Source of the DNA: Gnetum montanum
Lineage: Eukaryota; Streptophyta; Gnetopsida; Gnetales; Gnetaceae
Reading direction: 5' to 3'
DNA: 64,000 nt
Assembly (NCBI GenBank): GCA_015680685.1
Contig: MNCI01017909.1
Span: 115,546-179,545, forward strand
Position 1 is the first letter of the stretch, and the number at the start of each line of letters is the position of its first letter. Both the position numbers and the translations under genes were made by a program. Positions 1 through 12,059 of the stretch are shown here, piece after piece. The notes under the pieces are model-generated. The model was not told the DNA's origin. It was given only the letters and a program-made list of their open reading frames with translations, and made no database searches.

Positions 1-540
1 CATCTCAAATTGGCTAATAATTTTCATTTTCTAGCAAAAATGCTAACACTTTTTCATTTTATTAAAATTCATATTGCAAACAAAAAAGTAGTCACAATCA
101 TAACAACTGAATGCATCTACTCCATGGTAACTGTCGAATTTCAAAGCACAGCCATAGAAATGATAAAACCTACATAAAATATACAATGAGATAAAGAAAA
201 AATGAACTTACAAATGTTCCTTTACATTAAAAAGGGATGTAGCAAAAGAAAATTACTCAAGATAGTAATAGAAAATTACAATTTTAGAATTCCTTGCCAC
301 TCCAAAAAGCATTGAAAAAAGAATAGAACCAAACTTTGGAATGTTTTTGCATTGGGAATGCAAATGTATAGGAAGGCATGCTAAGTACTAATGATAGAAG
401 AGCTCAGCTTGAAGTGAAACTATGAAAATTGCACAAAATCATCAAAATGTAATGTTCAACACATTAAAATTCACTATAAAAAATTAACAAAAATACACAT
501 AAAAAGACTAGCAGAAAGTTTGTTTCTAGAAAGAGATTCC
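1..540. other. AT-rich stretch without recognised gene
   Basis: I see no coding frame, RNA gene or element boundary that I can support here. The sequence is AT-rich with runs of A. It may be intron or 3' flank if the weak exon candidate immediately to the right is real. Confidence 0.4.
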
Positions 541-589
541 AATAACCAGAGGCTATTGTTGACACAGAAACTTCAGAAGACCCTTCCCC

Positions 590-666
590 TTAGGTTGCAG
601 CTTCAACTGTAGCCATTACCATCTTTCCTTGAATGCCTCTGGCTCTACCCCTTATCCTTCCCCTAC
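590..666 (-). other. possible short terminal exon (weak)
   Basis: On the minus strand a splice-acceptor-like TTTTGCAG is followed by a short frame reading RGRIRGRARGIQGK, then a Met- and Ala-containing tail and a TAA stop. The Arg/Gly-rich composition recalls nucleic-acid-binding tails. No partner exon is visible and the frame is only about 25 codons, so this may be chance. Confidence 0.13.
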
Positions 667-765
667 CTGCAAAATTTTAAGCTTAAAACATACATTCAAA
701 CAAAGCTACTCAAGAAACATATTGGCCTAATTCATAGATAAATTTTATCTAAAAAAGAAACCTAA

Positions 766-1030
766 ATGAAGGGATCTTTTAGCTATTATAACAAAAATTG
801 TATTATGATTGTCGATGATGTGTGCATGTTGTGGCCCTTGGTGTTAAGCAAGGATGTAGCAAGGGCCGACAAGCCTACTGCCTTATTGCTGCCTTGGTTG
901 AAGAAGTGCATGCCGATGAGCTTGTTATTGTACCTGAAGCATGGGCCACCATCGTAGGTGCCTTTCTAGCGCTCTAGCAGAGCTCTAAAGCTAGCATCAT
1001 TGAAGCCAGTTTGGTTGGGCCAAGTGGCCT
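766..1030 (-). pseudogene. possible trypsin-like peptidase relic
   Basis: The minus strand reads TYDGGPCFRYNNKLIGMHFF followed by about 25 further open residues. The GGP...(L/I)IGM(N/H)FF pattern recalls the region just after the catalytic serine in plant trypsin-like (Deg-related) peptidase families. The serine motif itself is not visible, a stop lies upstream and two stops follow. This rests on a short motif only. Confidence 0.17.
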
Positions 1031-1269
1031 ATAGTAGCAGTTCCAGATGGAGATAGAGATAGAATGGAAATTGAATTCTCATTCCCATTCTAAATTTGGT
1101 TTCGTTTGGCCTTTTTATGTGTGCAGCAGGAATATGAAAAGCTATGGCTCTTTGGTTCACATTCTATGTAACAGGAATACGAAAAGGTGTAGCTCTTCGG
1201 TTCATGTTTTTTTCCATTTCATGGGATCTTATGTGGCATATGACATGAAGGGTGAAAAATGCACTTCCC

Positions 1270-2040
1270 CCTCCCCCCCTATCCTATGAGATGAGTTGGC
1301 CTCTTGGCCAAAACAATATGAGACTTTCTTGGCTCTTGCATAAATCATGATACATATGAGGTGATAAATTATAAATCTAATCTAGTCTGATAATGAACTC
1401 TAAGAGATCCTATGAGGTGATAAAGATGTGTTGGTTGGATTTTCTCTTATATTAAACTTTTCCAATATGAAAGTTGCATACTTGCTTTAGCGCATTTTGA
1501 TGCCCTCATTTTCTTACTTAACTTAAATACCCAAAAAGTATTTTATTTCCATAAGGTTTTTCATTTCAAATTCATTTTTCATAGGTGATTTATATTCTTG
1601 TATCCATTTGTCATTAATGGTTATGAAAACTAAATCATCCAAATCTAGTAAAATAACAATAAAGTCTTTCTTGTCAAGGTCTTAGTATAATGTAGGTTCA
1701 AACATGTACGATGTATAGTTTTTCTTTGTCAAAACATCATTGATTTTATGGAACTAGGCACTTAATGCTTATTTTAAATCATACCATATCTTCTTTAATT
1801 TGTAAATTTTATCTTCAATTCCTTTAATTACATATCCTTCAAGTTGATGAACATATACTTCTTCTTTTATATAGCCATTTAGAAAAGCTAAGTTAACATC
1901 CATTTGATGTTGTTTTAGGTCAGAACAAGTTGCTATAGAGAGGATAAGTTTCATTATTTCAAACATGGCTACCGAAGCAAACATTTCATCATAGTCAATG
2001 TGCTTCTTTTATCTAAAGCCTCTTACTCCTAGTCTTGCCT
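1270..2040 (-). pseudogene. copia reverse transcriptase / pol end relic
   Basis: The best preserved part is an open segment (1984-1769) with HQMDVNLAFLNGYIKEEVYV and YKLKKIWYDLK, the signature of copia RT where the first catalytic Asp sits in MDV. Further on, out-of-frame pieces read LLDLDDLVF (the YVDDL active-site region), then KYFLGI, and a block resembling YRxLVGSLRYLTxTRPD plus AKR. Stops separate these pieces. A normal copia pol would continue into RNase H, which is not clear here. Confidence 0.7.
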
Positions 2041-2194
2041 TATGTTTTATTATTTCATCTTTTCATTGAATTTGGTTTTGTATGTTTAATTATAATTATT
2101 TTTTTTTCTTTTGGCTTATCAACCATCTCCCATGTATTGTTTTTTATGATGGCTTAACATTGATTTTCCATGGCTTCCTTCCACTCTTTTGTTT

Positions 2195-3642
2195 TTATGG
2201 CTTCTTGAACATTTGTTGATTCTTAAGGATTGAGTAGCTGAATTTTGAGATTGTATTAGACCTTGTAGTTCTTCTTTCAAAATTAGAGTTTAGCATTTGA
2301 TTTTTGGGATGACCTCTTTGAACCCATGATTTGACATTAGTACAAGAATGAGATCTTTGGCTATTTTGTTGAAGTTCACAAATGTCAAATTTATCTTCAA
2401 GTAATATTATATCTCTAGGGGTATACCATTTTTGTTTTATGGAATCATAGTAATTGTATCCACTTAATTTTAAATCATATCTAAGTAATATACATTTTTT
2501 CTCTATCATCCATTTTATCTAAAAATTATTTTGTATTTTTTACATAGCAGGGATACCCAAATGTCTTCAAGTGATTGATACTTGGTAGCTCATTGGATAG
2601 AAGTTCATAAGAAATAATATGTTTATTTCTATTGTTAACAATTCTATTTGTTATATAGATTACTATGAACATTACCATGCTCCAATACTAGTTTAGAAAA
2701 GTTACATTTTTTAATAAACATGTCACCACGTCTTGAAGGGATTTGTTCTTTCTCTCAACAACACCATTGAATTGGGGACATACCTAAATGTTATTTGGTG
2801 AAAAATATCTTGTTTACTATAGAAGTCTTTGAAGTTTTTATTGATGAATTATCCTTATTTTTCTAATCCAATGGCTTTGATAGTGACATTCATAGCATTT
2901 TGCATGATAGTAAAGAGATTTCAAATTTACTCAAGTCTTCATCTTTGATACTTAGATGATATGTTCATGTGAATCTCATGTAGTCATCCAGTATAACAAG
3001 AGACTAATTTGCTCCTCCTATTCATGTGTCTAGCATGGGCCCCATAAGCTCAATGTGAAGAAGTTTAAAAGGTTTGTCTTTTCTCTGAATATGCATAATG
3101 TGAGGACTATTGGTTTTATTACCTTGGATACAAATTTCACATTTTTATTTTGGAATTTTTTTGATGTTGAGACCAATGGTCTTTTAAAAAATTTTCATTT
3201 TTTCATATTATTCTTTGATGTCTGACCTAGCCTTTCATGTCATATATTGAATTCTTTTTCATTCATATATTCATGGAATTTTGAGCATTATTATTTATAT
3301 CAATGGGTTTTTCTTTCAATTCATAATAATCACAATCTATATAATAGATTCGATTATTGCAAGGTTTAATTTTGATTATCTCTTCTCCATTTCATTTTGT
3401 GATACACACCATTTATTTCTAAAATTCACATTAAATTTTGTTCTAGCAATTTGCTTAAATAAAAGAAAAGGATTTGAAAGATTTGGTATGAGAAATACTT
3501 CAATGATATCTATGACTTTGTTATTGAAAATTCTTACAATGCAATCTCCTACTCTTATGTTTAATATGTTGTTATCACCAATTTTGATGTTGCCTATTTT
3601 GATGGGCTTATAAACGAGAAGATATGAATCATGAATTATCAT
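2195..3642 (-). pseudogene. copia integrase and GAG-pre-integrase relic
   Basis: The segment 3642-3376 reads IKIGDNNILNIRVGDCIVRI followed by VFLIPNLSNPFLLFKQI, which is the conserved lead-in to the integrase zinc finger in copia elements (the LYVPxLxxNLLSxxQL motif). Down to 2195 are fragments of integrase. The segment 2509-2195 has the end-of-integrase pattern ending in YTPRDIILLE. The catalytic acidic triad could not be traced because of frame breaks. Confidence 0.6.
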
Positions 3643-3709
3643 GTAATTAAAGCATCTATTGTTTACAATCTATTATTTGATTATAGTTTTGGAATTGAAA
3701 GCTTTGTAA

Positions 3710-4490
3710 CTATCTTGATTATCTTCAAATGTTGTGATGAGAACATCACCTAGCCCTTGTATAATCCTCAATGTATTTTGGTTGTGTGTGTCTCGTTTAT
3801 GTGTGTCTTATTATGTATGCTAAGGTATTTTGGCATGTTTGGGGGTGTTTGGAGGCTATTTTTTTTATTTTAGATGGTTCTAGCATCAATGTGAACTTTT
3901 TTAAGGATGTTTCAATGTTTCAGACCTCAAAATCAGCATCTTGAATTTTAGCCCTAGCATGAGAGAAGCTTCCTCTTTGTGATAAATGTCTTCTATGCAT
4001 ACAAGACATCTCCTTAGATCATAAGACATCTTTTGTAAGAAATGAAAATTGATTTGTATTTTTAAATGTAAAGAAGACAAAAGGTCATACCAAGAAGTTA
4101 TAAATAAGACTGTAAGGTCTAATTTTGGACAATAATGAAAGAAGATAGTTAAATAAGCAATTTGAGAGGTCTCTTGAGAGCTTGTGCAAGAGAGTTTCAT
4201 TGTAGGCAAGGGAGAGAACTTGATAAAGGTTGAAATAATCTATATAAGTATTTTTTTTTTCTTGATCTTTGGCTCCACTGTGAGCAACTAAGAATTGAAA
4301 GGGAACATGTGTGGCCTCTAAGATCCTTGGAAGAGTTGTGAGTTAAGCTTGGATCCTCAATCTTCATGTATTTCTCTACATTTTAAGAGTTTTCTTAATA
4401 AAAGAGGGACTTTTCTCCATTCTTTTGTATTATTCTTATTTGCTAAACTTAATTTACTTAGAAAACTTATGGAGTGATTTCTTTTGTGAT
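3710..4490 (+). repeat. LTR-like repeat inserted in the copia element
   Basis: This sequence resembles the LTR at about 37196-38150 in architecture and in part in sequence. It has a GT-rich start (TGTGTGTGTC), a block with a short GAGG(C/T)-type segment, then copies of AAGACATC, a TATA box TATATAAG at 4241 and an AATAAA-like signal near 4392. It interrupts copia coding sequence and no internal region follows, so it is best read as a solo LTR. Ends and target duplication were not resolved. Confidence 0.45.
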
Positions 4491-4859
4491 CTATTAAGGT
4501 AGGTTCCACATCACATTGATCTTGATGTTATTGTCTCTTCTTGATACTTTTTCTTTATATTTGAAGTACATCAAATCCAATTTTTGCAAGACTTTATACA
4601 AAATAGAATAGAGTTATATCTTTTATGTTGGTTTCTCCATCTTCCTCTTGTGGAACAGCTACCTCTTATGTCTTTTATTGGAGTCTCTTCCATGTCTTTC
4701 TTACTCTTGAAATGTATATCTTGGAAATTTTTTTTATTAAATTCTCTTTCTCTATTAGTTCTTCCTATTCTTCTACCAATATTAAAGGCTTTATCTTTAT
4801 CTAATTTGTCTCTTCTTTAACTTTCCAATGTTCTAATTTGTGAAACTAAGTTATTAGCT

Positions 4860-5400
4860 ATGAATTATTTGAATTCTTTGTTTTGGAGAAAATTCGTCAT
4901 CATATTTTGATATATGTCATCATTGCATAAATTTGTTACTTCCTTTTCTACCTTTTGATGTTGAGTGAAATCACAATTGAATTCATAAATGTGCTTTATA
5001 CAATCATACATCCTTAGAGAGAAGCCTTCAATGTTCTCTTTCTTTTTGATTTCAAGTTTATCAAATTGAATTTTGTAGAGCATTCTTTCATATGTTGATT
5101 TTCTAAGTTCTCAAAATAATCTAAACATAACCTTTTCCATATTTATTTGGAGGTCTTCAAAGAGCATAGTCTTGCTAATATGGTTTCAAACACATTAAAT
5201 ATAATGAACATTCTTGCTATAAAATCTTTTATTTTTCATTTCTCTTATTTTGGTAATTCATTTAATGATGGATTATCTTCATATTTATCTTCTTTGCTTT
5301 TTGTAGGGTTGAGAGGCATTTTATTTGGTTCTATACCCTTCCAAACATCATTTACTTTCAAAAGATATTCATCATCTCTTTCTGAAGGATGAGCTCTTGG
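4860..5400 (-). pseudogene. copia gag relic
   Basis: The segment 5083-4865 reads LYKIQFDKLEIKKKENIEGF followed by a Leu/Ile-rich stretch, matching the UBN2/gag-polypeptide pattern of copia gag (LxxxFxxLKMKExEsIxey). A CCHC zinc knuckle could not be found on the downstream side, where the LTR-like insertion begins. It is broken and partial. Confidence 0.5.
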
Positions 5401-5473
5401 GTTTCATTGAGAATTATGGGACATTTTGCAATTTTCTTATTACAACTCATCATGCTATTATCCCTAATACCAT

Positions 5474-5950
5474 TGTTGATAAGTATAACTGATAATTTTT
5501 TTAGAAAAAAAAAAGTAATTGATTTCAAATTTTAGAATAATAAAATCTAAAATTCTAAAACCTTGGATTTTTGGAGTTAATAATGAAGTGATAAAATATT
5601 GAATACTTGTAAATATTAATGAATACCTATAATTATGTATTGATAATTGAAAATAAACAAATGTTAATAGATTTAATGGTAGTAAGAACATAAGAATGAT
5701 AGAGAAGATAGATAGGAATATGAATAGTCATAGAATGGCTAGAAAATCTGTGCATCCACATTATTGTAATATTTTAAATACATAACACCAAGTTATGATC
5801 TTTATTTATATATAATTGTATTAGGGTCATGGTGGCAATTAATGAAAAGTTATCCCTCCTAGTAAAAATGGATAAGAAATGAAAAAAATAATGACTTGGA
5901 GCCAAATACATGTACACCCACCTGTCAATTCATAAAATTCTAAATAAAAT
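5474..5950 (-). repeat. putative 5' LTR of the copia element
   Basis: On the minus strand this AT-rich region ends in CAACA directly before the primer-site-like TGGTATTAGGGA (5472-5461), which matches the plant tRNA-Met primer site TGGTATCAGAGC at 9 of 12 positions. A TATA-like TATATATAAATAAA lies at 5814-5801. The outer boundary is estimated and a matching 3' LTR copy was not recognised. Confidence 0.35.
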
Positions 5951-6006
5951 ATTTTTTCGTCTTCTTTTAATAAATGATAAAATGATATATGGCTTTAATA
6001 CCTAGG

Positions 6007-6851
6007 TGATGAGCCACAATATCGAGACTGCGATATCAAGACTACGATATCGGGTCTGCAATGTCGGAGCCCACCAAGCGATATCAGACACCTGATGTTA
6101 GAACCTATCTCGTTGCCTATAAATAAGAGATCAAGGCACTTGGTTTGGCAGTTAGTTTCTTAGCCCCTTACCCAAAATCTTTCATTTTTTCCTTTTCAAA
6201 GTTAGAATTATTTCTAAGTATCCGCAGTAGGATTCATAAAGTGAACAGATTTTTATTCAAGCATTGTGTACCTAAGCACACCTTGTGTCTAAAAATAAAG
6301 ACAAACTTTGTGATAAACCTTGCAACATTTAGAATAGCTTATTAATTACATTTAATGTTATTTACAGTTCTTTAATGCTTTCATTAGTTAATTGATGCTG
6401 CTTTTATTGATTTGTTAATTTGCAACAAGTAAGCACACTCAGTACGACCACTTCAAGCATACATGGAACACTTGGTAACCCAGTAACGATTAGTGTTTGG
6501 TAATCCCAGTAGTGTACAATGGTTCAGATGTGTACGGAGAGTGGGAATGGATGCTAGTGTTAGGACTAGTTAGAGCATATGTGATTAGTTACATTAAATT
6601 AGTTACTCACTTATTTCATTTCTCCATTTTAAACAACAGAAACATAAAACATAAAAAGCATAAAAATCATAAACCTCAAGTTTACTTAATCATACAATTG
6701 TGCCTTACAAGTAACCTTGGGAAGAAAACTATCACATAACCCAACCTTTTTCTATGAAGGCACATAAGCACTTAGTCCTTGAAGTTTGACCAGATCGTGT
6801 GTGAACACTCGTATTCGTATGGTTAGGCGTAGGGATATCTCGCCCTCATCA
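6007..6851 (+). repeat. 5' LTR of G1
   Basis: 845 bp, TG...CA ends. The first about 80 bp carry GATATC-type palindromes (three exact GATATC and one AATATC). A TATA box follows at 6118. The right end abuts the primer site. It is about 26 bp longer than its partner, mainly because the partner lacks a piece of the palindrome array. Confidence 0.93.
6118..6125 (+). promoter_or_regulatory. TATA box in G1 5' LTR
   Basis: TATAAATA in the context CCTATAAATAAGAGA, about 110 bp into the LTR and just after the palindrome array. The same box sits at 15078-15085 in the 3' LTR and at matching places in both G3 LTRs, so it is the likely core promoter of the family. Confidence 0.7.
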
Positions 6852-6852
6852 T

Positions 6853-6870
6853 TGGTGCCATTGTCGGGGA
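6853..6870 (+). other. primer binding site of G1
   Basis: TGGTGCCATTGTCGGGGA starts one base after the LTR end. It matches the long primer site typical of Athila/Tat gypsy elements (TGGCGCCGTTGCCGGGGA) with few substitutions. This fixes the element's orientation as plus. Confidence 0.8.
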
Positions 6871-6997
6871 CTTTGTTGTTTGTGCACTAATTAGAACTTA
6901 GAAGCCTTTCCATCATTGGAATGAACCCTTAGGGCTAGTTATCTTAAAATCATCAGAAAAAGAGAAGAGAGAAATATTGCATACTAAATAATCAATC

Positions 6998-8920
6998 ATG
7001 TCTCCTTCTTATGAGAGTGCTTCACTGCCTAGGTTCGACATAATGAACAATTGGAGGCATAGTACACATGATGATCTGCCAGTGCCCCAACAATTTCACT
7101 TGGTATATGCTCATCCTGATGAGTATGTACTAGACTTTACCTTTATCCTCCACCAGGATGAATAGTTGTGATGGTGTGATATAGAAGGTAACATAGTGTT
7201 ACCTCCTGATCACTCAATCCCAAGCATGCTTGTTCATGCTCTCACACGAATTGCTATGCATCACTTACAATTGGAGTACATGGTGCATGAACAAGATTCG
7301 AGGGATTATCAACCCATAGAGGCACAACATCAAAGGGACCAATAGTAAGAGAGACATTACAAATCTATGAATGGAAAGTGGTTCCCAGATGTCTCGTATG
7401 TCCTAAGTGCAAATGAGGGTGGTGAACCTACCTTAGGAGGTTTTCCACAAAATGATGTTCCTCCCGTTGACTCCGATCAAGGGGTGGTGTATCAAAATCT
7501 TTACTCAACTATTCATAATCAAGATTCTAGTACCAATTGACACAAAGGACCTAAAAAAGGAACATGAATGCATGAAAAATATGGACATTCTAATCGTAAC
7601 CATGACCGAGGCCATGACCACCGAAGAGAAGGTAGCAGGCACCGTCATGGTGCCAGTCCTCCTTCCTCTTCACCTTCATCATCTCCTTCCCCCTCTCCTT
7701 CAAGATCTAAATGCAGTCACAAATGAAAAGATCCTAAGGATAATGGTAAGTGAAATAGAGATTATAAACAAAATAGTTGAGAAAGGGGACGAGGGCATTC
7801 TAAAGAAACACATCACAAAAGAAGGGAGAGTAGGGAACAGCATAGGCATCATAGATGTCATAGATAGTATGATCACAATGAACCCTTACTCACCACCCAA
7901 ATTATGTTAGATATAATAGAGGCCATTAGGATTCCAACAAGGCACTAGAAAGATAGTAGGATCAAAATACTAGACATAAACAATATCCCATAATTTGAAG
8001 GGGGATACAATATTGATCCTCAAAACCATCTACAAACATTTTACGATGCATATGCCTTGAAAAATATAGAAAAAGAGTGGCAAAAAACTAAAGTTGTTTC
8101 CATGGACATTGATCAAGGAAGTGGAAAGCTGGTACCAATCCTTAGAACCAAAATCCATTCATCGATGGAGTACCCTGTTAGAGCTATTCAACAATAAGTA
8201 TTAGACGTACTCCTAAGTGTCCAACCTATGTAAGCAAATTCAAGATGGAAACAAGGAGGACACAAACCCTTGGATGCTACCATGGGCCAATATGATGCAT
8301 TGTTACATCATTTCCCTAACCATGGTTACTCACAAAGGAAACAACTCTTCCATCTTGTAGATGGGCTTAGGTACGAAATGTAAAGAACCCTTGGGATTTA
8401 TGCCCAACGAAGGCTATCTGAGCTCAAAGCCCATCAAATACAAAGATTTTTGGAGCAAGTTGCCATGGAGGAAGGTGAGTTAAGAAAAAGAGAGAGTGTG
8501 GAGGAATACAATAGAGATCCTTCCCTCTGAAGGAAGGAAGTTAGATTTTATAAAGATGAAAAAGAGTCACCACTTAAAGAGATGGTGAATAGAAAAACTT
8601 TGTCCATTCAAAAATTTGCATCAGAAGTATCAGCAAAGGTACATGAAATGTGGAACTCCCTAGATGATAAATTTCAAACTATTCTAAAAATAGTAGAGGA
8701 GTCTAGAGAGCAAATTAGTGATTGGGAAAGAAGGAAAAGGAAAGAAGTTGAATATGCATGTAACAAAGGTAAGGGCAAAGTTGCCATCATTGAAGAGGTT
8801 GTGGATTCAGACATAGACAATGATGGTAGATGTGAGATATGCCAATATGACCATCCTAAAGGATGTTGCCTAGTAGTGTCACATCTGCAAGAGTCTGGGG
8901 TGTATGCACTAAACCCATGA
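6998..8920 (+). pseudogene. G1 gag relic
   Basis: The reading starts at an ATG at 6998 in the same context as the gag starts of G2 and G3 and passes through several stops and frame changes. Recognisable parts are an early HPDEYVLDFTF block, a Ser/Arg/His-rich low-complexity stretch (about 7600-7720), a capsid-like block with FEGGYNIDPQNHLQ (about 7995-8040), and an open 112-residue segment 8582-8920. That segment ends in a knuckle CEICQYDHPKGCC (CX2CX3HX3C), then SHLQESGVYALNP. The knuckle would bind nucleic acid in a working protein. Confidence 0.75.
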
Positions 8921-9499
8921 TTAAATAGATGGTAAACACCCTGAAGGTTACCTTATTCTCAAGGTAACCCAAGGCAATTCTACCAACCCTTAACATATTA
9001 TCCAAGTGGAGCTCCATCACAACCAAATGAATAGTATCAACAATGGCAACACCTACAATCATGGGGAATGCCATTACCACATCAACAATACCCTTACCGT
9101 TAACCTGACCCATATGGATACTACATGCAGCAGCTGATCTCTCCACGTGACTCCACTAGTCACATCACTCCTCAACCTCACTACCAATGATTACTATAAA
9201 ACTCCTTCACCTAGGGGTGATGTTCCATGAACATACTATCCTTCTCATCTGACTACAACTCTTCCACCCTTAGCTTTATTACCACCTGCTCCAACGATGT
9301 AAGGTGAGCTCCATACCCAACTATAGCAACGTAACACTGCAAGGGCTGTCAACCCTCAACCTATTGTTGGATCAGAAAATTGCACAAAGAAGAGACCTTT
9401 CTTTAGAACCAATGGTCCAACTAAGTCCTTACAACAATAAGTGGCTAATTCTCTGAACAACTCACCACCATTCAAATCTTTGGAGCTTCCTTCGAACCA

Positions 9500-9990
9500 A
9501 AAACCGTTCCCAACACACATGGTCATGTTGACTCATGCCATCATGGATTGGATTAAAGCTAGTCATCTCCCTAGGAAATTCTCTAATCCTAGGAGTCCTC
9601 TTATATATTTGTAAATCACTGGGAATGAGCCTTGCAAAGCTCTTTTGGATTCAGGTTTTGGTGTTAACTTAATTCCTCAAGAAATTTATAAAGCCTAGAA
9701 CCTGCCACCACTAAAAAAGAGTAACATTTATTTAGAGTTGGCTGACCAGTCCATCACTATCCCATTAAGACTAGTGGAGAACATTGTCACCACTATTTAT
9801 GGATGGTCGTATCCAGTCAATTTCTTAGTGATTTAAGTCAAAAAATGTAAGGGGAACTTCTCAATCATAATGGGAAGAGCATGGCTAAGCACGATTGATG
9901 CATGCCTGGGATTACATGATCTTTCCCTAGAAATATCAAAAGAAAATATTTTTGGAAAGATTGAGAAGAAGAAAGATCCATGCATCACAT
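9500..9990 (+). pseudogene. G1 aspartic protease relic
   Basis: The pieces read MLTHAIMDWIKASHLPRKF, then ALLDSGFGVNLIPQ with the catalytic Asp-Ser-Gly at 9648-9656, then LELADQSITIPL and a block ending in MGRAWL. This is the pepsin-like retropepsin of gypsy pol that would cut the polyprotein. Two TAG/TAA-type stops lie within it. The active-site triad of residues is preserved, unlike in G2 and G3. Confidence 0.7.
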
Positions 9991-10529
9991 ATAATGATAC
10001 AGGGTGTAACTGCGTGCAGAAGTCCTAGTTTGTACAACGCTTAACATTGCCTACATGCAACCAATGTGCACAAATAACTAACATAAAAAGATGCCTATAT
10101 GTAGCAATCATAAGATAAGAAGGCACCCAGTGGCTAACAGCTGATGGAGAGAGCAACTCAACTATATGCAAGGAACCAACTGAGAGCTTAGCTTGTGCCT
10201 ATATCGATAGCATGAATGCATTAGAGCAAGTCCATCACCAACCTCCAAGTCCTAACATTGAAAGTATCAACTGAGGGAAGTTGCAAATCCCTGAAAAGTT
10301 TAAGCAAGATCCCCTTAAGTTAAAACCATTACCCACAGGTATGGAATACACATTTCTCAAGAATGAAAAATTGGTAATCATTAATGCTAAGCTTTCTCCT
10401 CAACAAAAAGAAAGATTGCTGGAAATGGTAAATAATTGATCAAAAGCCTTTGTTTGGTCATATCCTAAATTAACTAGAATAGATCCTAGGATATGCCAAC
10501 ATAGAATTTACACTAGCCCCTCCATGAAA

Positions 10530-11260
10530 CCTCAATGACAACCACAAAGGTAACTAAACCCAAAGCTTAAGCAAGTGGTTAAAGAAGAAATTGAACAACT
10601 TCTAAAGCCCAGGTTTATCTACCCCATTACTAATAGTGAATGGGTTAGCCCCTTAGACATTGTACCTAAAAATGAAGGTAAATGGAGGGTGTGTATAGAC
10701 TTTATACTATTGAACATGGCAACATTTGAAGACCATTTTCCATTTCCATTCGTTGACCAAGTCTTAGATACCATTGTAGGGCATTGCTACTATAGTTTTC
10801 TGGATGGTTACAATGGATACAATCAAATTCAAATAGCACCAGAAGACCAAGCCAAGACTATATTCATGAGTCCTTGGGGGACATTTCCATATAGACAGAT
10901 GTCATTTGGCTTGTGCAATGCTCCAACAATGTTTCAACGTCTGGTTCTAAGTATATTCCAGTAGAAAATAGGAAATGGTGTGGAGGTCTTTATGGATGAT
11001 TTCTCCACCTATGAAGTGAATTTTGAACAAGCATTGGACCAATTAGAGAAAGTACTAAAATGATGTGTAGAAACCAACTTAAGGCTCAATTGGTAAAAAA
11101 TTCATTTAATGGTCCAAGAAGGCATTGTGTTAGGGCATAAGATTTCACAAACAAGGATAGAGGTAGATCTTGAAAATATTAAAGTCATCTAAGGAATCAC
11201 TTGTCAACCTGAAACTATCAAAGATATCTAATCATTCCTTGGACATACTGGCTATTATAG
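10530..11260 (+). pseudogene. G1 reverse transcriptase relic
   Basis: The open stretch 10575-10964 holds the fingers and palm: SEWVSPLDIVPKNEGKWRVC, then DGYNGYNQIQIAPEDQ and FGLCNAPTMFQR. After a single stop the frame continues into VFMDDFSTYEVNF with the catalytic FMDD at 10989-11000, then VLGHKISQTRIEVD. The order and motifs are those of gypsy RT. Four or more stops in the second half rule out activity from this copy. Confidence 0.88.
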
Positions 11261-11830
11261 ATACTTTATTGAAAATTTTTGAAGGTTGCAAAACCATTGG
11301 TAGAATTAACAAAAAAGGACGTACCCTTTGAATAGACCAGGGAATGTGAGCTAGACTTCCAAACCTTGAAATAGAAGCTTGTAGAAACACCCATTCTATA
11401 AGCTCCTAATTGGTCCAAATCATTCCATATAATGACTGACGTGTTCAATTTTTCTTTAGTTGTTGTACTTACATAGTTAGATGACCAAAAATGTCCCTAC
11501 TACATTCACTGTGCAAGTCGAAGTATTGTTGGTGCATAACTCAACTATACAACAACTGAGAAATAGTTAATGGCTGTGGTATTTTCACTAGAAAAATTTA
11601 GGCACTATGTATTGGGCTATAAGATATTTGTACATATAGATCATAGTGCAATATGGTTCCTAATGAATAAACCAATGGTAAGCCCTCGCATCATATGATG
11701 GCTCATGATCTTACAATGATTGATTGTAAAGGCACCAAGAATGTTGTTGCTGATTATTTATCTCAATTACAATGGGACAACAAAGAGGATGAATATCCAA
11801 TTTTTGACCATTTTCCTGATGAACTCCTCT
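11260..11830 (+). pseudogene. G1 RNase H relic
   Basis: After the RT thumb (SFLGHTGYYRYF) come a tether and RNase H motifs: NHSIxMTDVFNFSLVVVLT, KFRHYVLGYKIFVHIDHSAI and FLMNKPM, then ADYLSQLQWDNKEDE. These match the D-E-D-D fold of gypsy RNase H. Frames change at least twice. Confidence 0.7.
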
Positions 11831-12059
11831 TTGCAGGTGTAATAAATAATTAATTAACCACCTATACAAATTGGTATAGTAGCATTCTTACCTATATTTT
11901 TACACAAAAAAACACCACAAGGGTTAGACATTCAAAAGAAACAATAGTTTCTTTACCGAGCCAAATATTTCATGGAAATCAATAGGCACCTTTATAAGGT
12001 ATGTTCCAATGGCTTGGTCTGATGGTGTGTTCCCAATGTAGATCAATTGCGAGTTCTCC

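Larger units (their letters stand above)
1270..5478 (-). mobile_element. degenerate Ty1/copia retrotransposon (internal region)
   Basis: Reading right to left there is a gag-like segment (about 5400-4860), GAG-pre-integrase (3642-3376), integrase remains (about 3370-2195) and reverse transcriptase running into the RNase H region (about 2040-1270). This is the copia order. All parts carry stops and frameshifts, so it is not autonomous. A second LTR-like repeat at about 3710-4490 splits gag from the rest. A primer-site-like TGGTATTAGGGA (5472-5461 on the minus strand) marks the 5' end. The 3' LTR was not found. Confidence 0.72.

Noticed and set aside
1047-1289. 80-codon plus-strand frame
   Set aside because: No motif or family pattern, and it contains a loosely repeated sequence (AGGAATA(T/C)GAAAAG) that explains its structure better.
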